Below, piece after piece: positions 1-9,482 of a DNA stretch of 33,455 nucleotides; the first letter of the stretch is position 1, and each line of letters begins with the position of its first letter. This DNA comes from an uncultured Anaerovibrio sp. (GTDB lineage Bacteria > Bacillota > Negativicutes > Selenomonadales > Selenomonadaceae). The notes under the pieces are model-generated. The model ran no database searches, was not told the origin of the DNA, and saw nothing but the letters and a program-made list of their open reading frames with translations. The position numbers and the translations under genes were made by a program. The stretch spans positions 1 through 33,455 of the forward strand of contig CAKPVW010000019.1 of assembly GCA_934196075.1 (NCBI GenBank). Direction: 5' to 3'.

Positions 1-166
1 AGCTTTAATGAGTTTAGCAGCGTGAGGCACATTTATATAGCGCGAGCGTGCCGGGAAGGGTATTTGCCATGCCTCAGAAAAAAGTATATGTATGCCATTA
101 TGCAAATAAGTCTTTGGCTCTATAAATCAGAATTTTACTCACAATTCGTATAAATAAATGCACAAA

Positions 167-196
167 AAAGCCTTTATCCAAACGGATAAAGGCTTT
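167..196 (-). terminator. Intrinsic terminator after tRNA-Arg
   Basis: A perfect 13-bp stem (167-179 with 184-196) encloses a 4-nt loop. On the minus strand it is followed by a run of T, and it starts about 9 nt past the CCA end of the tRNA. It is a textbook rho-independent terminator. The A/T-rich ends mean it could also stop weakly in the other direction. Confidence 0.9.
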
Positions 197-204
197 AATT
201 TCAA

Positions 205-282
205 TGGTGACCCAGGAGGGACTCGAACCCCCGACCCTTTGATTCGTAGTCAAATACTCTAATCCAGCTGAGCTACTGAGTC
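205..282 (-). tRNA. tRNA-Arg (anticodon ACG)
   Basis: The reverse complement folds into a full cloverleaf. The 7-bp acceptor stem pairs GACTCAG with CTGGGTC and includes one G-T pair. There is a D-arm, then a 5-bp anticodon stem (TTTGA/TCAAA) with loop CTACGAA, giving anticodon ACG, read as Arg. The T-arm carries TTCGAGT, and the discriminator A is followed by an encoded CCA. ACG is normally deaminated to ICG by TadA and reads CGU, CGC and CGA. The gene has its own promoter upstream and a terminator directly downstream, so it is probably a single-gene transcript. Confidence 0.97.
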
Positions 283-311
283 ATAATGTCAATCTCACAA
301 TCAACATTATT

Positions 312-340
312 ATGATAGCACATCTATTATATACTGTCAA
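312..340 (-). promoter_or_regulatory. Sigma-A type promoter of tRNA-Arg
   Basis: On the minus strand a consensus -35 TTGACA (335-340) is followed by a 17-bp spacer and -10 TATCAT (312-317). This places the start about 20-25 nt before the tRNA 5' end. The consensus -35 fits a strong stable-RNA promoter. Confidence 0.85.
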
Positions 341-437
341 TACTTTTTTAACAACCTTCAAAATCTGCCATCTACGCAAATATCCTCGACTACAAAATCA
401 TCACCTATTTGCCCAAACTACTTTCACCTATATAGGC

Positions 438-797
438 TCAAATTTCAGCCTTGCTAACACCATCAGGTACCAAAGCTGAGCTCATCTGCACCCACACCTT
501 ATCATCCTCGCTGCAGGAGTAGATTTTCTGATGCTCAACAGGCACAGGCTGATTTTCCTCCACCTGACTTATATCCAGCTGAAGGCGATTTTTAGCATCC
601 CGACGGAAGGAATATTCTCCCCGAGTACACAGCCATTCATTAACCATTTCCAAATTCATAAAGGAAGCTGCCTTATTATAAGCCTTGTACTCCTCTGTAG
701 CCGCCGCAGCAGCTTGCTTTATATCGCCATAGGCACCTAGCAAAAAAAAATCCACGCTTTTTTCTGTGGTAACCAATTTGGTAACTACATAAGACAC
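438..797 (-). CDS. Hypothetical protein, 119 aa
   Basis: I do not recognise this protein. It appears to start at a GTG (797); the nearest ATG is out of frame. The upstream GGTGG is a weak ribosome site, so the start is uncertain. The product is soluble, with no signal peptide or membrane segment. An Ala-rich helix lies near residues 28-36 (a run of five Ala), and two Cys occur around residues 57 and 94. It is the last gene of the minus-strand series and follows the YqeB-type gene by about 50 nt. I see no clear terminator after it. Codon use resembles its neighbours, which favours a real gene. Confidence 0.7.
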   Translation of the reverse strand: MSYVVTKLVTTEKSVDFFLLGAYGDIKQAAAAATEEYKAYNKAASFMNLEMVNEWLCTRGEYSFRRDAKNRLQLDISQVEENQPVPVEHQKIYSCSEDDKVWVQMSSALVPDGVSKAEI

Positions 798-849
798 AAA
801 AACACCACCAATTTATTGCAACCCATGAAACAGGGCTTGACTAACTAAT

Positions 850-1689
850 TTACTTCTTCCAAGAAAAACGAGATTTCTTCACCTGAGAATTCTCCCACAC
901 CATAATAGCCTCCAGCACGGAACCGGAAATACAGCGGCTTTTAGCCGAAATAGTTGTGCAATTAGCCGGCTGGGTACTTGGATCGATTTCCGCAATCTTC
1001 AAGCCGGTACGCACTGGACAGCCATCGTGCAAAAGGCCTCTCAATACTCCCTCCACAGGAGCCTTGATTTCAAATATATTGCCGCCATCCATTTTCAGCT
1101 TAGCAATAACCTCATCCTTCTTTACAATATAGGACAAGGGATGACCAGCCTCCAAATAACCATCACAAGGAGCATTAATGGAATGAGAAGCTCTCATCAA
1201 AGCCCGCAGTTCTACAGTCTCCTTCTCTGGCAGCGCCTGTCCTTCATAGATAATCCTGCCCAAATTATGACCTCTAGTGGTTTCAATAACACAGTTCACA
1301 TCTCGACCAGCAATAAAGCCCGGTCCAATAGCTACTGTAAAATCCGCCATATCCATATAGGTCCCCATATTTCGCTTGGCATAAATAGCATCCACAAGGA
1401 TTCTAGGCTTCAGCTTCTGCAAGCAGACAGCATCTGGATCTACCATAATCACAATCTGTCCATTTTTCAACATCTTCTCTGCATCATGGAGAGAATCTGC
1501 TTTAGTACAAAGAGTACGCTCTACCTTTTTTTCTCCATCATAAACAGCCTCTGCAAAAACAATATCACGACGAATGGCGGAGGGCGCTTCCTTCTCCAGC
1601 ATTAACACCTGAAAACCAGTATTATGTAGACGATGGGCAATACCAGTGGCCAGCTCGCCACCACCACGAATTACTACAAGCTTTTTCAT
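850..1689 (-). CDS. yqeB: YqeB/EF2563-type selenium-dependent molybdenum hydroxylase system protein
   Basis: This 279-residue protein resembles the EF2563/YqeB family, which accompanies selenium-dependent molybdenum hydroxylases (xanthine dehydrogenase-like enzymes) and is thought to help mature the labile Se/Mo cofactor. The N-terminus, with VIRGGGELATG at residues 6-16, looks like a Rossmann-type nucleotide-binding loop. I place the start at ATG 1689 rather than 27 nt upstream because a GGAG sits at the right distance only for this ATG. The C-terminal half (around residues 175-250) has a biotinyl/lipoyl-like look, with hydrophobic strands and glycines. It lies 66 nt after the radical SAM gene and is probably cotranscribed. 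No molybdenum hydroxylase or selenium gene is present in the window. Confidence 0.82.
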   Translation of the reverse strand: MKKLVVIRGGGELATGIAHRLHNTGFQVLMLEKEAPSAIRRDIVFAEAVYDGEKKVERTLCTKADSLHDAEKMLKNGQIVIMVDPDAVCLQKLKPRILVDAIYAKRNMGTYMDMADFTVAIGPGFIAGRDVNCVIETTRGHNLGRIIYEGQALPEKETVELRALMRASHSINAPCDGYLEAGHPLSYIVKKDEVIAKLKMDGGNIFEIKAPVEGVLRGLLHDGCPVRTGLKIAEIDPSTQPANCTTISAKSRCISGSVLEAIMVWENSQVKKSRFSWKK

Positions 1690-1755
1690 ACAGAAATCAC
1701 TCCTACAATATTTCACTCACATATACCGGAGGCCCCGGCTAGCAGCATAACCATA

Positions 1756-2415
1756 TCAGCTATCCTCATATACCCGTACTCTTAGCTTCAGCCCTCGGTC
1801 ATCACATATTTTCTGGCAAAGGTCAATCTCTGCCTGATTTTCCACCTTCTCCACCACGGTCAACACAACATTAGGCACATACTTCTTGCAATTTACAGCA
1901 AAATTCAGCATGGCCTCATAGGATGGCAGTCCGTACAGAGCATGGGTCAACTCCAAATAACGCTGGGCATTGGAAGCATTCAGACTGATAGATATGGTAT
2001 CTAAAAGTCCCTGAAAGTCCTTGGCAGTATCTCGTCCATAAAGCAAATCTGACAAGCCATTGGTATTCAATCTGGTAGGTATTTCTGGATGGCCCTTTTT
2101 CACATAGGCCATCAGCTCCAAAAGCACCTCTAAACGCATGGTCGGCTCACCAAAGCCACAGAAAACAATTTCCTTGACCATATCCCAGGGCAGCTTGTCC
2201 AACTCTGCCTTTACCTCATCAGCGGTTGGCTCCTGCTTCAACCACAGACTGCTTTCCTCTGCCATATGCTTCATGGTACGGAGACAGAAACTGCAGCTGC
2301 AATTACAACGATTGGTAATATTTACATAAATGCCTCTTTTGCCCTGAGGCTGTTCTTTCAAGCTATCCTCTACCCGGACATAACGTCCGCCCTCATGTAC
2401 TGCGTATACCAACAT
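1756..2415 (-). CDS. Radical SAM protein, TatD-associated family
   Basis: A 219-residue radical SAM protein. The 4Fe-4S motif CxxxCxxC is at Cys37, Cys41 and Cys44, with an extra Cys39 between them. A GGE-like motif (GFGEPT, residues 87-92) would bind the SAM amino group, and LNTNGL around residue 116 fits a core barrel strand. The size and motifs match the small family often found next to TatD nucleases, whose substrate is unknown. No tatD lies in this window. The ATG is one base past the TGA of the pyridoxamine kinase gene, so translation is probably coupled. The reaction cannot be assigned from sequence. Confidence 0.85.
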   Translation of the reverse strand: MLVYAVHEGGRYVRVEDSLKEQPQGKRGIYVNITNRCNCSCSFCLRTMKHMAEESSLWLKQEPTADEVKAELDKLPWDMVKEIVFCGFGEPTMRLEVLLELMAYVKKGHPEIPTRLNTNGLSDLLYGRDTAKDFQGLLDTISISLNASNAQRYLELTHALYGLPSYEAMLNFAVNCKKYVPNVVLTVVEKVENQAEIDLCQKICDDRGLKLRVRVYEDS

Positions 2416-2416
2416 A

Positions 2417-3244
2417 TCAGCTCAACTCCGTTAAATATTCTTCAAAGGCCAAACCATAATTCCAAGGCAAATCCAGCTCCACAGTGTAACCAAGCACCTT
2501 GGTAATAAACTCTGCTGCCTTATTTACAGCCACGGATAAACTCTCCCCATTTACCAGGCTAGCCGCCACAATAGCAGCAAAAGCATCCCCTGTGCCAGAG
2601 CGGTCTCCCCCGATTTTAGGCTGACTGACAATGGATTGAAAACCATTTTTCTCATAGACAAAATTCAAAACCCTGCCCTTGGCATGTAAACCTGTAATAA
2701 CTACCTGTTCAGGACCTTTATCTGACAAAGCCTTAGCTAATTTAGCCAGCTCATCTTCCGAAATATCCCCATTTTCAGGATATTCCATATCCAAAAGCTG
2801 ACAAGCCTCAGTAAGATTAGGCGTAAGCAAATCAGCATGAGCTAAAAGCCGTTTCATTTCGTGACAAATTTCCGGGGTATAGGAGGCATAAAGCCTGCCG
2901 TAATCTCCCATAACAGGGTCCACCATTACCTTGGTAAAAGTTTTTTTGAAACGCTGTATAAACTCCTCCACAATATTTATCTGAGCTACGGAACCAAGAA
3001 AACCTGTACAGATACCATCAAATTCCAAGCCATTTACCGCCCAGTTCTCCATATATGGCACCATACGCTCCGTATAATCGTCAATATAATGCTCCGGAAA
3101 TCCTGTATGTACTGACAAAATAGCCGTTGGCATGGGACATGCCTGTATCTTCATAGCCGAAATCAATGGCAGCTCCACCGCAATAGAGCAGCGGCCAAAC
3201 CCCGTCATATCATTGATTAGAGCAATTCTTTTTTGTCTTTTCAT
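2417..3244 (-). CDS. pdxY: Pyridoxamine kinase
   Basis: A 275-residue ribokinase-family (PfkB superfamily) vitamin B6 kinase that phosphorylates pyridoxal/pyridoxamine with ATP in the PLP salvage pathway. Visible landmarks are the N-terminal NDMTGFGRCS substrate region (residues 11-20), DPVMGD (109-114), TPNLTE (141-146) and the anion-hole loop GDRSGTGDAF (213-222) with Asp220 as likely catalytic base. I chose ATG 3244 over a TTG six bases upstream because GAAGAGAG is correctly spaced only for the ATG. The gene starts 15 nt after ftsW and is followed after 1 nt by the radical SAM gene. Substrate preference between pyridoxal, pyridoxamine and pyridoxine is not decided by sequence. Confidence 0.9.
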   Translation of the reverse strand: MKRQKRIALINDMTGFGRCSIAVELPLISAMKIQACPMPTAILSVHTGFPEHYIDDYTERMVPYMENWAVNGLEFDGICTGFLGSVAQINIVEEFIQRFKKTFTKVMVDPVMGDYGRLYASYTPEICHEMKRLLAHADLLTPNLTEACQLLDMEYPENGDISEDELAKLAKALSDKGPEQVVITGLHAKGRVLNFVYEKNGFQSIVSQPKIGGDRSGTGDAFAAIVAASLVNGESLSVAVNKAAEFITKVLGYTVELDLPWNYGLAFEEYLTELS

Positions 3245-3259
3245 TCTCAAACTCTCTTC

Positions 3260-4477
3260 TTACTTAATTCTGGTGAGCTTCGGCCTTTGGCCCGGAATCA
3301 CCTTTATAGGCTTTTGCTGACTAGCTAGATTGCGCTCTGTCAGCCGCTGCATTTTTCGTTTTTGTATCAGACTATATCTATTAATATTGACCAATATTCC
3401 CAGGGCTGCCATACTTACCAGCAAGGAGCAGCCGCCATAGCTGATAAATGGCAATGGCACACCGATTACAGGCAAAAAGCCTGCCACCATAAACATATTA
3501 ATAACTGCCTGTAGGCAAATAAGGATAACCAATCCTCCGGCCAAAACCTGACCATAGGCATCAGCGGCTTTTTGGGCAATTCTTCCTCCAAATAACCCCA
3601 AAAGACCGTAGAGAAGAATCAGGAGCCCCGCTAAAACAAAGCCATTTTCCTGACAAAATACCGCAAAAGCAAAATCCGTATGGGCCTCTGGCAGATAAGC
3701 ATATTTGGCCAAGCCTTCACCTAAGCCCATGCCCCAGAAGCCACCAGAGCCAATAGCTGTAATAGACTGCACTGTCTGATAGCCCATGCCCTGAGCATCT
3801 GCCCAAGGATCCAGCATAACCTCAATACGCTGCAAACGGTAAGGCTGATAGGCACACAAAATCGCAACTACCACGCCACAGGCCAACAGGAGATACTTCA
3901 TCTTACTAAAATCCAGCCCTGCTAGCAGCAGCATCAAAAGAGGTACCCCTAAAATAATCAACATGGTACCCATATCTGGTTCCATTTCTACCAGACCAGC
4001 CAAAATCAACAGCAAAATATGCTGCTCCTGAAGCAGCTTAACAGCTTGGCCTTTTTGCAGGCAGAAGGACAAATAATATGCCTCAATCATTACGCTGCAT
4101 ATCTTGGCAAACTCCGCAGGCTGGATAGAAAAGGATCCTATATAAATCCAACGCTTGGAACCATTAACTGCTGTACCGAAGCCCAATACGTAGACCAGCA
4201 TAACCATAATAACCAAGGTAATAGGCACCAATACATCCCGCCAGCGATGATAATCTACCCAATAGCAAAGCAAAAACAAAACTCCGCCTACACCCATGGT
4301 TATCAAATGCTTCATCAGAAAGAAATAGGGTGGACTTCCCTGATCCTCAGCCTTTATAAAGGTAGAACTAAAGATATTGACACTACCTGCTATCAACAGC
4401 ATAACCATAATCCAGATAATAGCCTCATGGTCATTGCTCCAAATAGTCAATTTTTTAGGTATTGTTACCTTGCTCAA
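3260..4477 (-). CDS. ftsW: FtsW-type SEDS peptidoglycan glycosyltransferase
   Basis: A 405-residue polytopic membrane protein of the SEDS family, which polymerises lipid II into glycan strands with a class B penicillin-binding protein. About ten hydrophobic segments are visible. Family signatures are QPAEFAK (119-125), EPDMGT (166-171), the loop ending EAHTDFAF (264-271) whose Asp268 matches the catalytic Asp of SEDS enzymes, and PLPFISYGG (341-349). A basic tail of about 40 residues faces the cytoplasm. The start is TTG, overlapping the TGA of trmB, with a GAGG inside trmB. The PLPFISYGG form fits FtsW or SpoVE better than RodA. No other division gene is adjacent, so a role in division rather than elongation is inferred from motif only. 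Confidence 0.92.
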   Translation of the reverse strand: MSKVTIPKKLTIWSNDHEAIIWIMVMLLIAGSVNIFSSTFIKAEDQGSPPYFFLMKHLITMGVGGVLFLLCYWVDYHRWRDVLVPITLVIMVMLVYVLGFGTAVNGSKRWIYIGSFSIQPAEFAKICSVMIEAYYLSFCLQKGQAVKLLQEQHILLLILAGLVEMEPDMGTMLIILGVPLLMLLLAGLDFSKMKYLLLACGVVVAILCAYQPYRLQRIEVMLDPWADAQGMGYQTVQSITAIGSGGFWGMGLGEGLAKYAYLPEAHTDFAFAVFCQENGFVLAGLLILLYGLLGLFGGRIAQKAADAYGQVLAGGLVILICLQAVINMFMVAGFLPVIGVPLPFISYGGCSLLVSMAALGILVNINRYSLIQKRKMQRLTERNLASQQKPIKVIPGQRPKLTRIK

Positions 4478-5124
4478 GCAAACACGACCTCACAGCGATT
4501 TATCTTTTCGCCAAATCCACTAAACTTACGCTCATACTCTGTCATAATATTATCTGGACGGTTTTCACTATGCAAATCAAAGGATATATCCTCCACCTGC
4601 AAGCCTGCCTCCTGGAACTGCTCCAGAGAAAAATCAAAGAGAGGCCTATTATCCGTCTTGAAAATCAGCCGTCCCGGCTTCTTCAACAGTTTGTCATAGC
4701 GGTGCAGAAAGCCGATATGAGTCAAACGGCGCTTGGCATGCCTAGCCTTGGGCCATGGATCACAGAAATTGATATAAAACTGATCTACCTCCGGCTGAGC
4801 AAAGATAGTCTCTATATTATTGATATCAAAAACCAAAAGCTTCACATTGGTTAATCCCAATTCTCGAATCTTCTTAGCAGCAGAATACAATACATCCTGC
4901 TGAGCCTCAATACCAATAAAATTCACCTCTGGATGTCTCAGAGCCAGCTGACTGATAAAATCTCCTTTGCCTGTACCCAGCTCTACATACAAGGGGGCCT
5001 GACGGCCAAAGACCTCATGCCAATTTCCCCGCTGCTCCTCCCCTGCTGGCTTATCCTTTGGAAATACAAAATCATCAAAATCGTGAATTGCTTCATCAAC
5101 CCATGGTTTTCTTCTTAAACGCAC
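4474..5124 (-). CDS. trmB: tRNA (guanine-N7)-methyltransferase
   Basis: A 216-residue class I SAM-dependent methyltransferase that makes m7G46 in the variable loop of tRNAs. The SAM loop ELGTGKGD is at residues 48-55. The family signature CDPWPKARHAKRRL is at 121-134, and a TDN motif near residue 157 fits the substrate-binding strand. The start is GTG, supported by an excellent AGGAGG five bases upstream. The gene begins 14 nt after the preceding regulator gene and overlaps ftsW, so these genes are read together. Length is normal for the family. Confidence 0.95.
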   Translation of the reverse strand: MRLRRKPWVDEAIHDFDDFVFPKDKPAGEEQRGNWHEVFGRQAPLYVELGTGKGDFISQLALRHPEVNFIGIEAQQDVLYSAAKKIRELGLTNVKLLVFDINNIETIFAQPEVDQFYINFCDPWPKARHAKRRLTHIGFLHRYDKLLKKPGRLIFKTDNRPLFDFSLEQFQEAGLQVEDISFDLHSENRPDNIMTEYERKFSGFGEKINRCEVVFA

Positions 5125-5138
5125 AATAGCCTCCTAAA

Positions 5139-7067
5139 TTACTTATCAAAAATCGTCTTATCAAGACCAAACTTCTTTAAATATCTATATAATGTGACTC
5201 GGCTTACGTTCAGCATATTCGCTAAACGGCTTATATTGCCTCCTGCCACAGACCAAAGCTGAACAAATACGTCCTTGTCCTCTTTCCAAGGACGTCCCTT
5301 GCGAGCGCTGCAGGTAAAGTCCACATTCTCTGGATTAATCACATCTCCAGGGGTATTAAAAAATACTGATTCCATAACATTTTGCAGCTGCTTGATATTC
5401 CCAGGCCAATCATAGGAAACCAGCTTGTCCACAGCATCTACCGTCAATACCTTGAGCGGAACCTGATGCATATCTGCCAGCTCCTTCAACATCTGAGCCG
5501 CCAGAGCACCTATATCCTCCTTGCGATTTCGCAGAGATGGCAATCTAATGGTATGGCCAGAAACAATATCCAAAAGCTCCTGTGGAAAATCTCCCCTCTC
5601 TACATAACGCCTTAGCTCCCCGTCACAGGCAGCAATAATCCGCACATTAATGTGACGGCTGGTACTCTCTCCTACCCGTCGTGATTCCATGGTCACCAAG
5701 GTTGCAGCCAAGTTTCTAGCCAGCTCCATAGGCAGTTTTTCTATATCATCAATAAACAAGGTACCGCCATCTGCCAACTCCAGCTTGCCAGGATGACTTA
5801 CATCCTTGTTGACACTAACACCAAATAGTTCCTGCTCCATAATATCCGGAGTGCTGTCACCACATTGATAAACAATAAATGGCCCCTGGGACTGACGGCT
5901 GGCCTGATGAATGCCATGGGCCATACGCTGCTTGCCTGTACCAGCCTCTCCCAACAGCAGGATATGCTTCTTGCTTCTAGCCACACGCTGGGCCTTGGCC
6001 TTGACAGAGGCAAAGGTGCTGCCATCGCAAACCAAGGAATTGAGGCTGTATTTGGCTGTAAAACCTGCTGCATGAGCCACCATGGTACGAAGGTCTTCTA
6101 TAGGCATAGATACCGTAACCACGCTTTTTACCTTGTCGTGAATATCACGCTCCACAGGCACCACCGTGGTAATATCCTCATAGGTTTTGTGCTGAGTAAT
6201 CCAGGTAACCTCCTTATTATGGCTGGATGTTCCCTGAAAACCCTGATAGATAGGGGTATGCTTATAATTTATCACCATATCCGTCAGCTTGATATCCAGA
6301 TTGCGCAGTTCCTTGCGGCCTACCCCAATTTTTCGCAGTCGCTGCAGGCCAAGCTTGTTAGCATACGATACATTGGAATCCTCCAATACATGATATACAG
6401 CAAAGGGCACTACATCCAAGATCATCTCCTGCGCATTAAGACGCTTCTGCTGCTGCAGGTATTTTTCCATGCCATAAACCAAGGTTTTCAAAAAGGCCAT
6501 TACTGCTTCCTGAGGCATATTGGCATAATGCATGCCTACCATGGTAATAATATAGCACATCTTGTTATCTACAAAAACTGGTGCCGAGCAGGCATCACTA
6601 TCATGGGATTCTCTTATCCACATTTCTGGGCCAAAAACCCAAAATGGTGCCTGCAAATCATAAGCCATGCTGACACTGCTGGTACCGATTTCCTCAATGC
6701 CTACCCGCACACCTTCTATTTCACCTGGTGTCATTTGGTAAAATGGCATGGTATAGCTTTTCAGCACCACGCACTCATCATCCAAAAGCAAAAGGCTGAT
6801 ATCATATTCTTTGAAAAAGTCCCTCAAACTGGTTGTCAGATGCTTCAAATACATCATGGCATCCCGATGTAATCTCTGTCTAGCGGCAAAGGTTTCTGGA
6901 GATAAACGACAATCTGTACGAATTTTATCTGTCGGAGGATTCAGCTTCTGACTCTTTTGCCAGGAGGCTGCAATTTCTGGATTTACATTGGGATCAATTT
7001 TTCCTGTCTCCATATATAAATCATAATACCCTTGCAGCTTTTCTCTATTTCTTGGCCCTCGTACCAT
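5139..7067 (-). CDS. AAA+/Fis-type transcriptional regulator with degenerate sigma-54 activator domain
   Basis: A 642-residue regulator built like AcoR/DhaR-type enhancer-binding proteins. The order is an N-terminal helical and GAF-like sensor region (about 1-200), a PAS-like region (about 215-325), an AAA+ domain (about 345-575) and a Fis-type helix-turn-helix (about 600-635, NISRLANMLNVSRVTLYRYL). Walker A is GEAGTGKQ (373-380). Walker B is FIDDIEKLP (438-446), with Asp where the activators have Glu. Between ELFG (413-416) and LELADGG (429-435) the sigma-54-contacting GAFTGA loop is missing. The arginine-finger segment reads DFPQELLDIV and lacks both arginines. It probably acts without sigma-54, like TyrR or DhaR. 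It is the first gene of its operon, behind a sigma-A promoter, with GGAGAGG before the ATG. The effector is unknown. Confidence 0.88.
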   Translation of the reverse strand: MVRGPRNREKLQGYYDLYMETGKIDPNVNPEIAASWQKSQKLNPPTDKIRTDCRLSPETFAARQRLHRDAMMYLKHLTTSLRDFFKEYDISLLLLDDECVVLKSYTMPFYQMTPGEIEGVRVGIEEIGTSSVSMAYDLQAPFWVFGPEMWIRESHDSDACSAPVFVDNKMCYIITMVGMHYANMPQEAVMAFLKTLVYGMEKYLQQQKRLNAQEMILDVVPFAVYHVLEDSNVSYANKLGLQRLRKIGVGRKELRNLDIKLTDMVINYKHTPIYQGFQGTSSHNKEVTWITQHKTYEDITTVVPVERDIHDKVKSVVTVSMPIEDLRTMVAHAAGFTAKYSLNSLVCDGSTFASVKAKAQRVARSKKHILLLGEAGTGKQRMAHGIHQASRQSQGPFIVYQCGDSTPDIMEQELFGVSVNKDVSHPGKLELADGGTLFIDDIEKLPMELARNLAATLVTMESRRVGESTSRHINVRIIAACDGELRRYVERGDFPQELLDIVSGHTIRLPSLRNRKEDIGALAAQMLKELADMHQVPLKVLTVDAVDKLVSYDWPGNIKQLQNVMESVFFNTPGDVINPENVDFTCSARKGRPWKEDKDVFVQLWSVAGGNISRLANMLNVSRVTLYRYLKKFGLDKTIFDK

Positions 7068-7093
7068 GCAGCATCCTCTCCTTCATACCATTT

Positions 7094-7122
7094 ATTCTAT
7101 CATTAGCAGTTTTTTACTGCAA
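7094..7122 (-). promoter_or_regulatory. Sigma-A type promoter of the regulator-trmB-ftsW operon
   Basis: On the minus strand -35 TTGCAG (7117-7122), a 17-bp spacer and -10 TAGAAT (7094-7099) lie about 25-30 nt before the regulator ATG. No sigma-54 type GG-N10-GC element is seen here. Confidence 0.65.
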
Positions 7123-7164
7123 ATTTATTTTGCAAAAGCGTAACATATGCACCTTGACAGAAAA

Positions 7165-7193
7165 TTGCAAATAACAATGGTGTATGATACAAT
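7165..7193 (+). promoter_or_regulatory. Sigma-A type promoter of the small membrane protein gene
   Basis: -35 TTGCAA (7165-7170), 17-bp spacer, -10 TACAAT (7188-7193), about 40 nt before the ATG at 7234. It diverges from the regulator promoter, the two being separated by about 40 bp. Confidence 0.65.
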
Positions 7194-7233
7194 AATATAG
7201 TGTTTTTATTATGAAAGGGACGGGGGTTCTCAA

Positions 7234-7572
7234 ATGGCAACTCAATATAAGAAAATTCAGAACAAATTACATCCAAAGGAAGATGAGCAGAAAAAGACTG
7301 ACCTGAAACCAAAGGCCAGCCGAGATGCACTTCTTTTGGTACTGATTGCTATGACCATAGTAATTTTGGCAGTAGGATGGTCCACCATGGATGATATTGG
7401 TCATGCTATGTACGGCTTTATGACAGTGGGTATGATAATAGTATATATCAATCGCCGTCTTACCAATCTCTCTGAAAATGTTCGCAAAGGTCTGATTGCT
7501 CTTAGCTCAACCTTGCTACTCGGCTCCATTGTTATGCTAGGTTATAGCGTGTATTTACAGTTTATAAAATAA
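7234..7572 (+). CDS. Small three-helix membrane protein, 112 aa, unknown function
   Basis: I do not recognise a family. The first 30 residues are hydrophilic and Lys-rich. Three hydrophobic segments follow at about 32-49, 55-73 and 85-110. A basic turn (NRRLTNLSENVRKG) lies between the second and third, which predicts a cytoplasmic loop and N-terminus. Start ATG 7234 has a GGGGG about seven bases upstream. The gene is transcribed alone from its own promoter, divergent from the regulator and convergent with the atp operon, and shares the terminator at 7583-7618 with atpC. It is not one of the known ATP synthase subunits. Confidence 0.8.
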   Translation: MATQYKKIQNKLHPKEDEQKKTDLKPKASRDALLLVLIAMTIVILAVGWSTMDDIGHAMYGFMTVGMIIVYINRRLTNLSENVRKGLIALSSTLLLGSIVMLGYSVYLQFIK

Positions 7573-7582
7573 ATAATTCCAC

Positions 7583-7618
7583 AAAAATACGATGTTCAAA
7601 ACTGAACATCGTATTTTT
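7583..7618. terminator. Bidirectional intrinsic terminator between the small membrane protein and atpC
   Basis: A perfect 16-bp inverted repeat (7583-7598 with 7603-7618) around a 4-nt loop has an A-run on the left and a T-run on the right. It can therefore terminate both convergent transcripts: the plus-strand membrane protein gene ending at 7572 and the minus-strand atp operon ending at 7629. Confidence 0.92.
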
Positions 7619-7628
7619 TTACTCTTTT

Positions 7629-8054
7629 TTATTCGATGGATTTTCCACAAACCTTGAGGCGGGCCATAGCACGCTGCAAGGCAATCTCAGCACGCTTATT
7701 GTCGATAGGTGGCTCTGTCTGACGGCCGCTCTTGAATGCCTCCAGACGCTCCTTTGCTCTATCATATGCCTTCTGGGCACGAAGAACATCAATCTCCACA
7801 GGCAGCTCTGCTGCAGAAGCCAGTACCGTAATCTTCTCCGGCTGAACCTCCATAAAGCCACCAGCCACAGCAATCAGGGACTCTGTGCCATCAATCTTCA
7901 CCCGCATGGCATGAGGTATCAAACCTGTAACCATAGGAGCATGCTTAGGCAGAATACCCAGCTCGCCAGCTGTGGAACGAACAATCAGCATATTTATATC
8001 GGCTGTATAAACAACCTTGTCAGGAGATACAATCTCTAGCTTAATAGTAGCCAT
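7629..8054 (-). CDS. atpC: F1Fo ATP synthase epsilon subunit
   Basis: A 141-residue epsilon subunit of the F1 central stalk, which couples gamma rotation to the c-ring and can inhibit hydrolysis. The N-terminal beta-sandwich is clear (KLEIVSPDKVVY at residues 4-15, then GELGILPKHAPMVTGL). The C-terminal two-helix domain (about 90-141, rich in Ala, Arg and Lys) has the normal length, so the inhibitory helices are present. It is the last gene of the atp operon, 3 nt after atpD. Confidence 0.96.
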   Translation of the reverse strand: MATIKLEIVSPDKVVYTADINMLIVRSTAGELGILPKHAPMVTGLIPHAMRVKIDGTESLIAVAGGFMEVQPEKITVLASAAELPVEIDVLRAQKAYDRAKERLEAFKSGRQTEPPIDNKRAEIALQRAMARLKVCGKSIE

Positions 8055-8057
8055 TGA

Positions 8058-9482
<1,425 letters not shown>

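Noticed and set aside
1..153. Open plus-strand frame of 50 codons from the left edge, possibly the C-terminus of a cut gene
   Set aside because: Such a length is not unlikely by chance, the codon use (GCG CGA GCG TGC CGG) differs from the neighbours, and I recognise no family.
5865..6872. 335-codon plus-strand frame opposite the regulator gene
   Set aside because: His/Tyr/Leu-rich shadow of a well-supported gene, no start signal.
7103..7330. 75-codon minus-strand frame across the divergent promoter region
   Set aside because: It covers both promoters and the start of the better supported plus-strand membrane protein.
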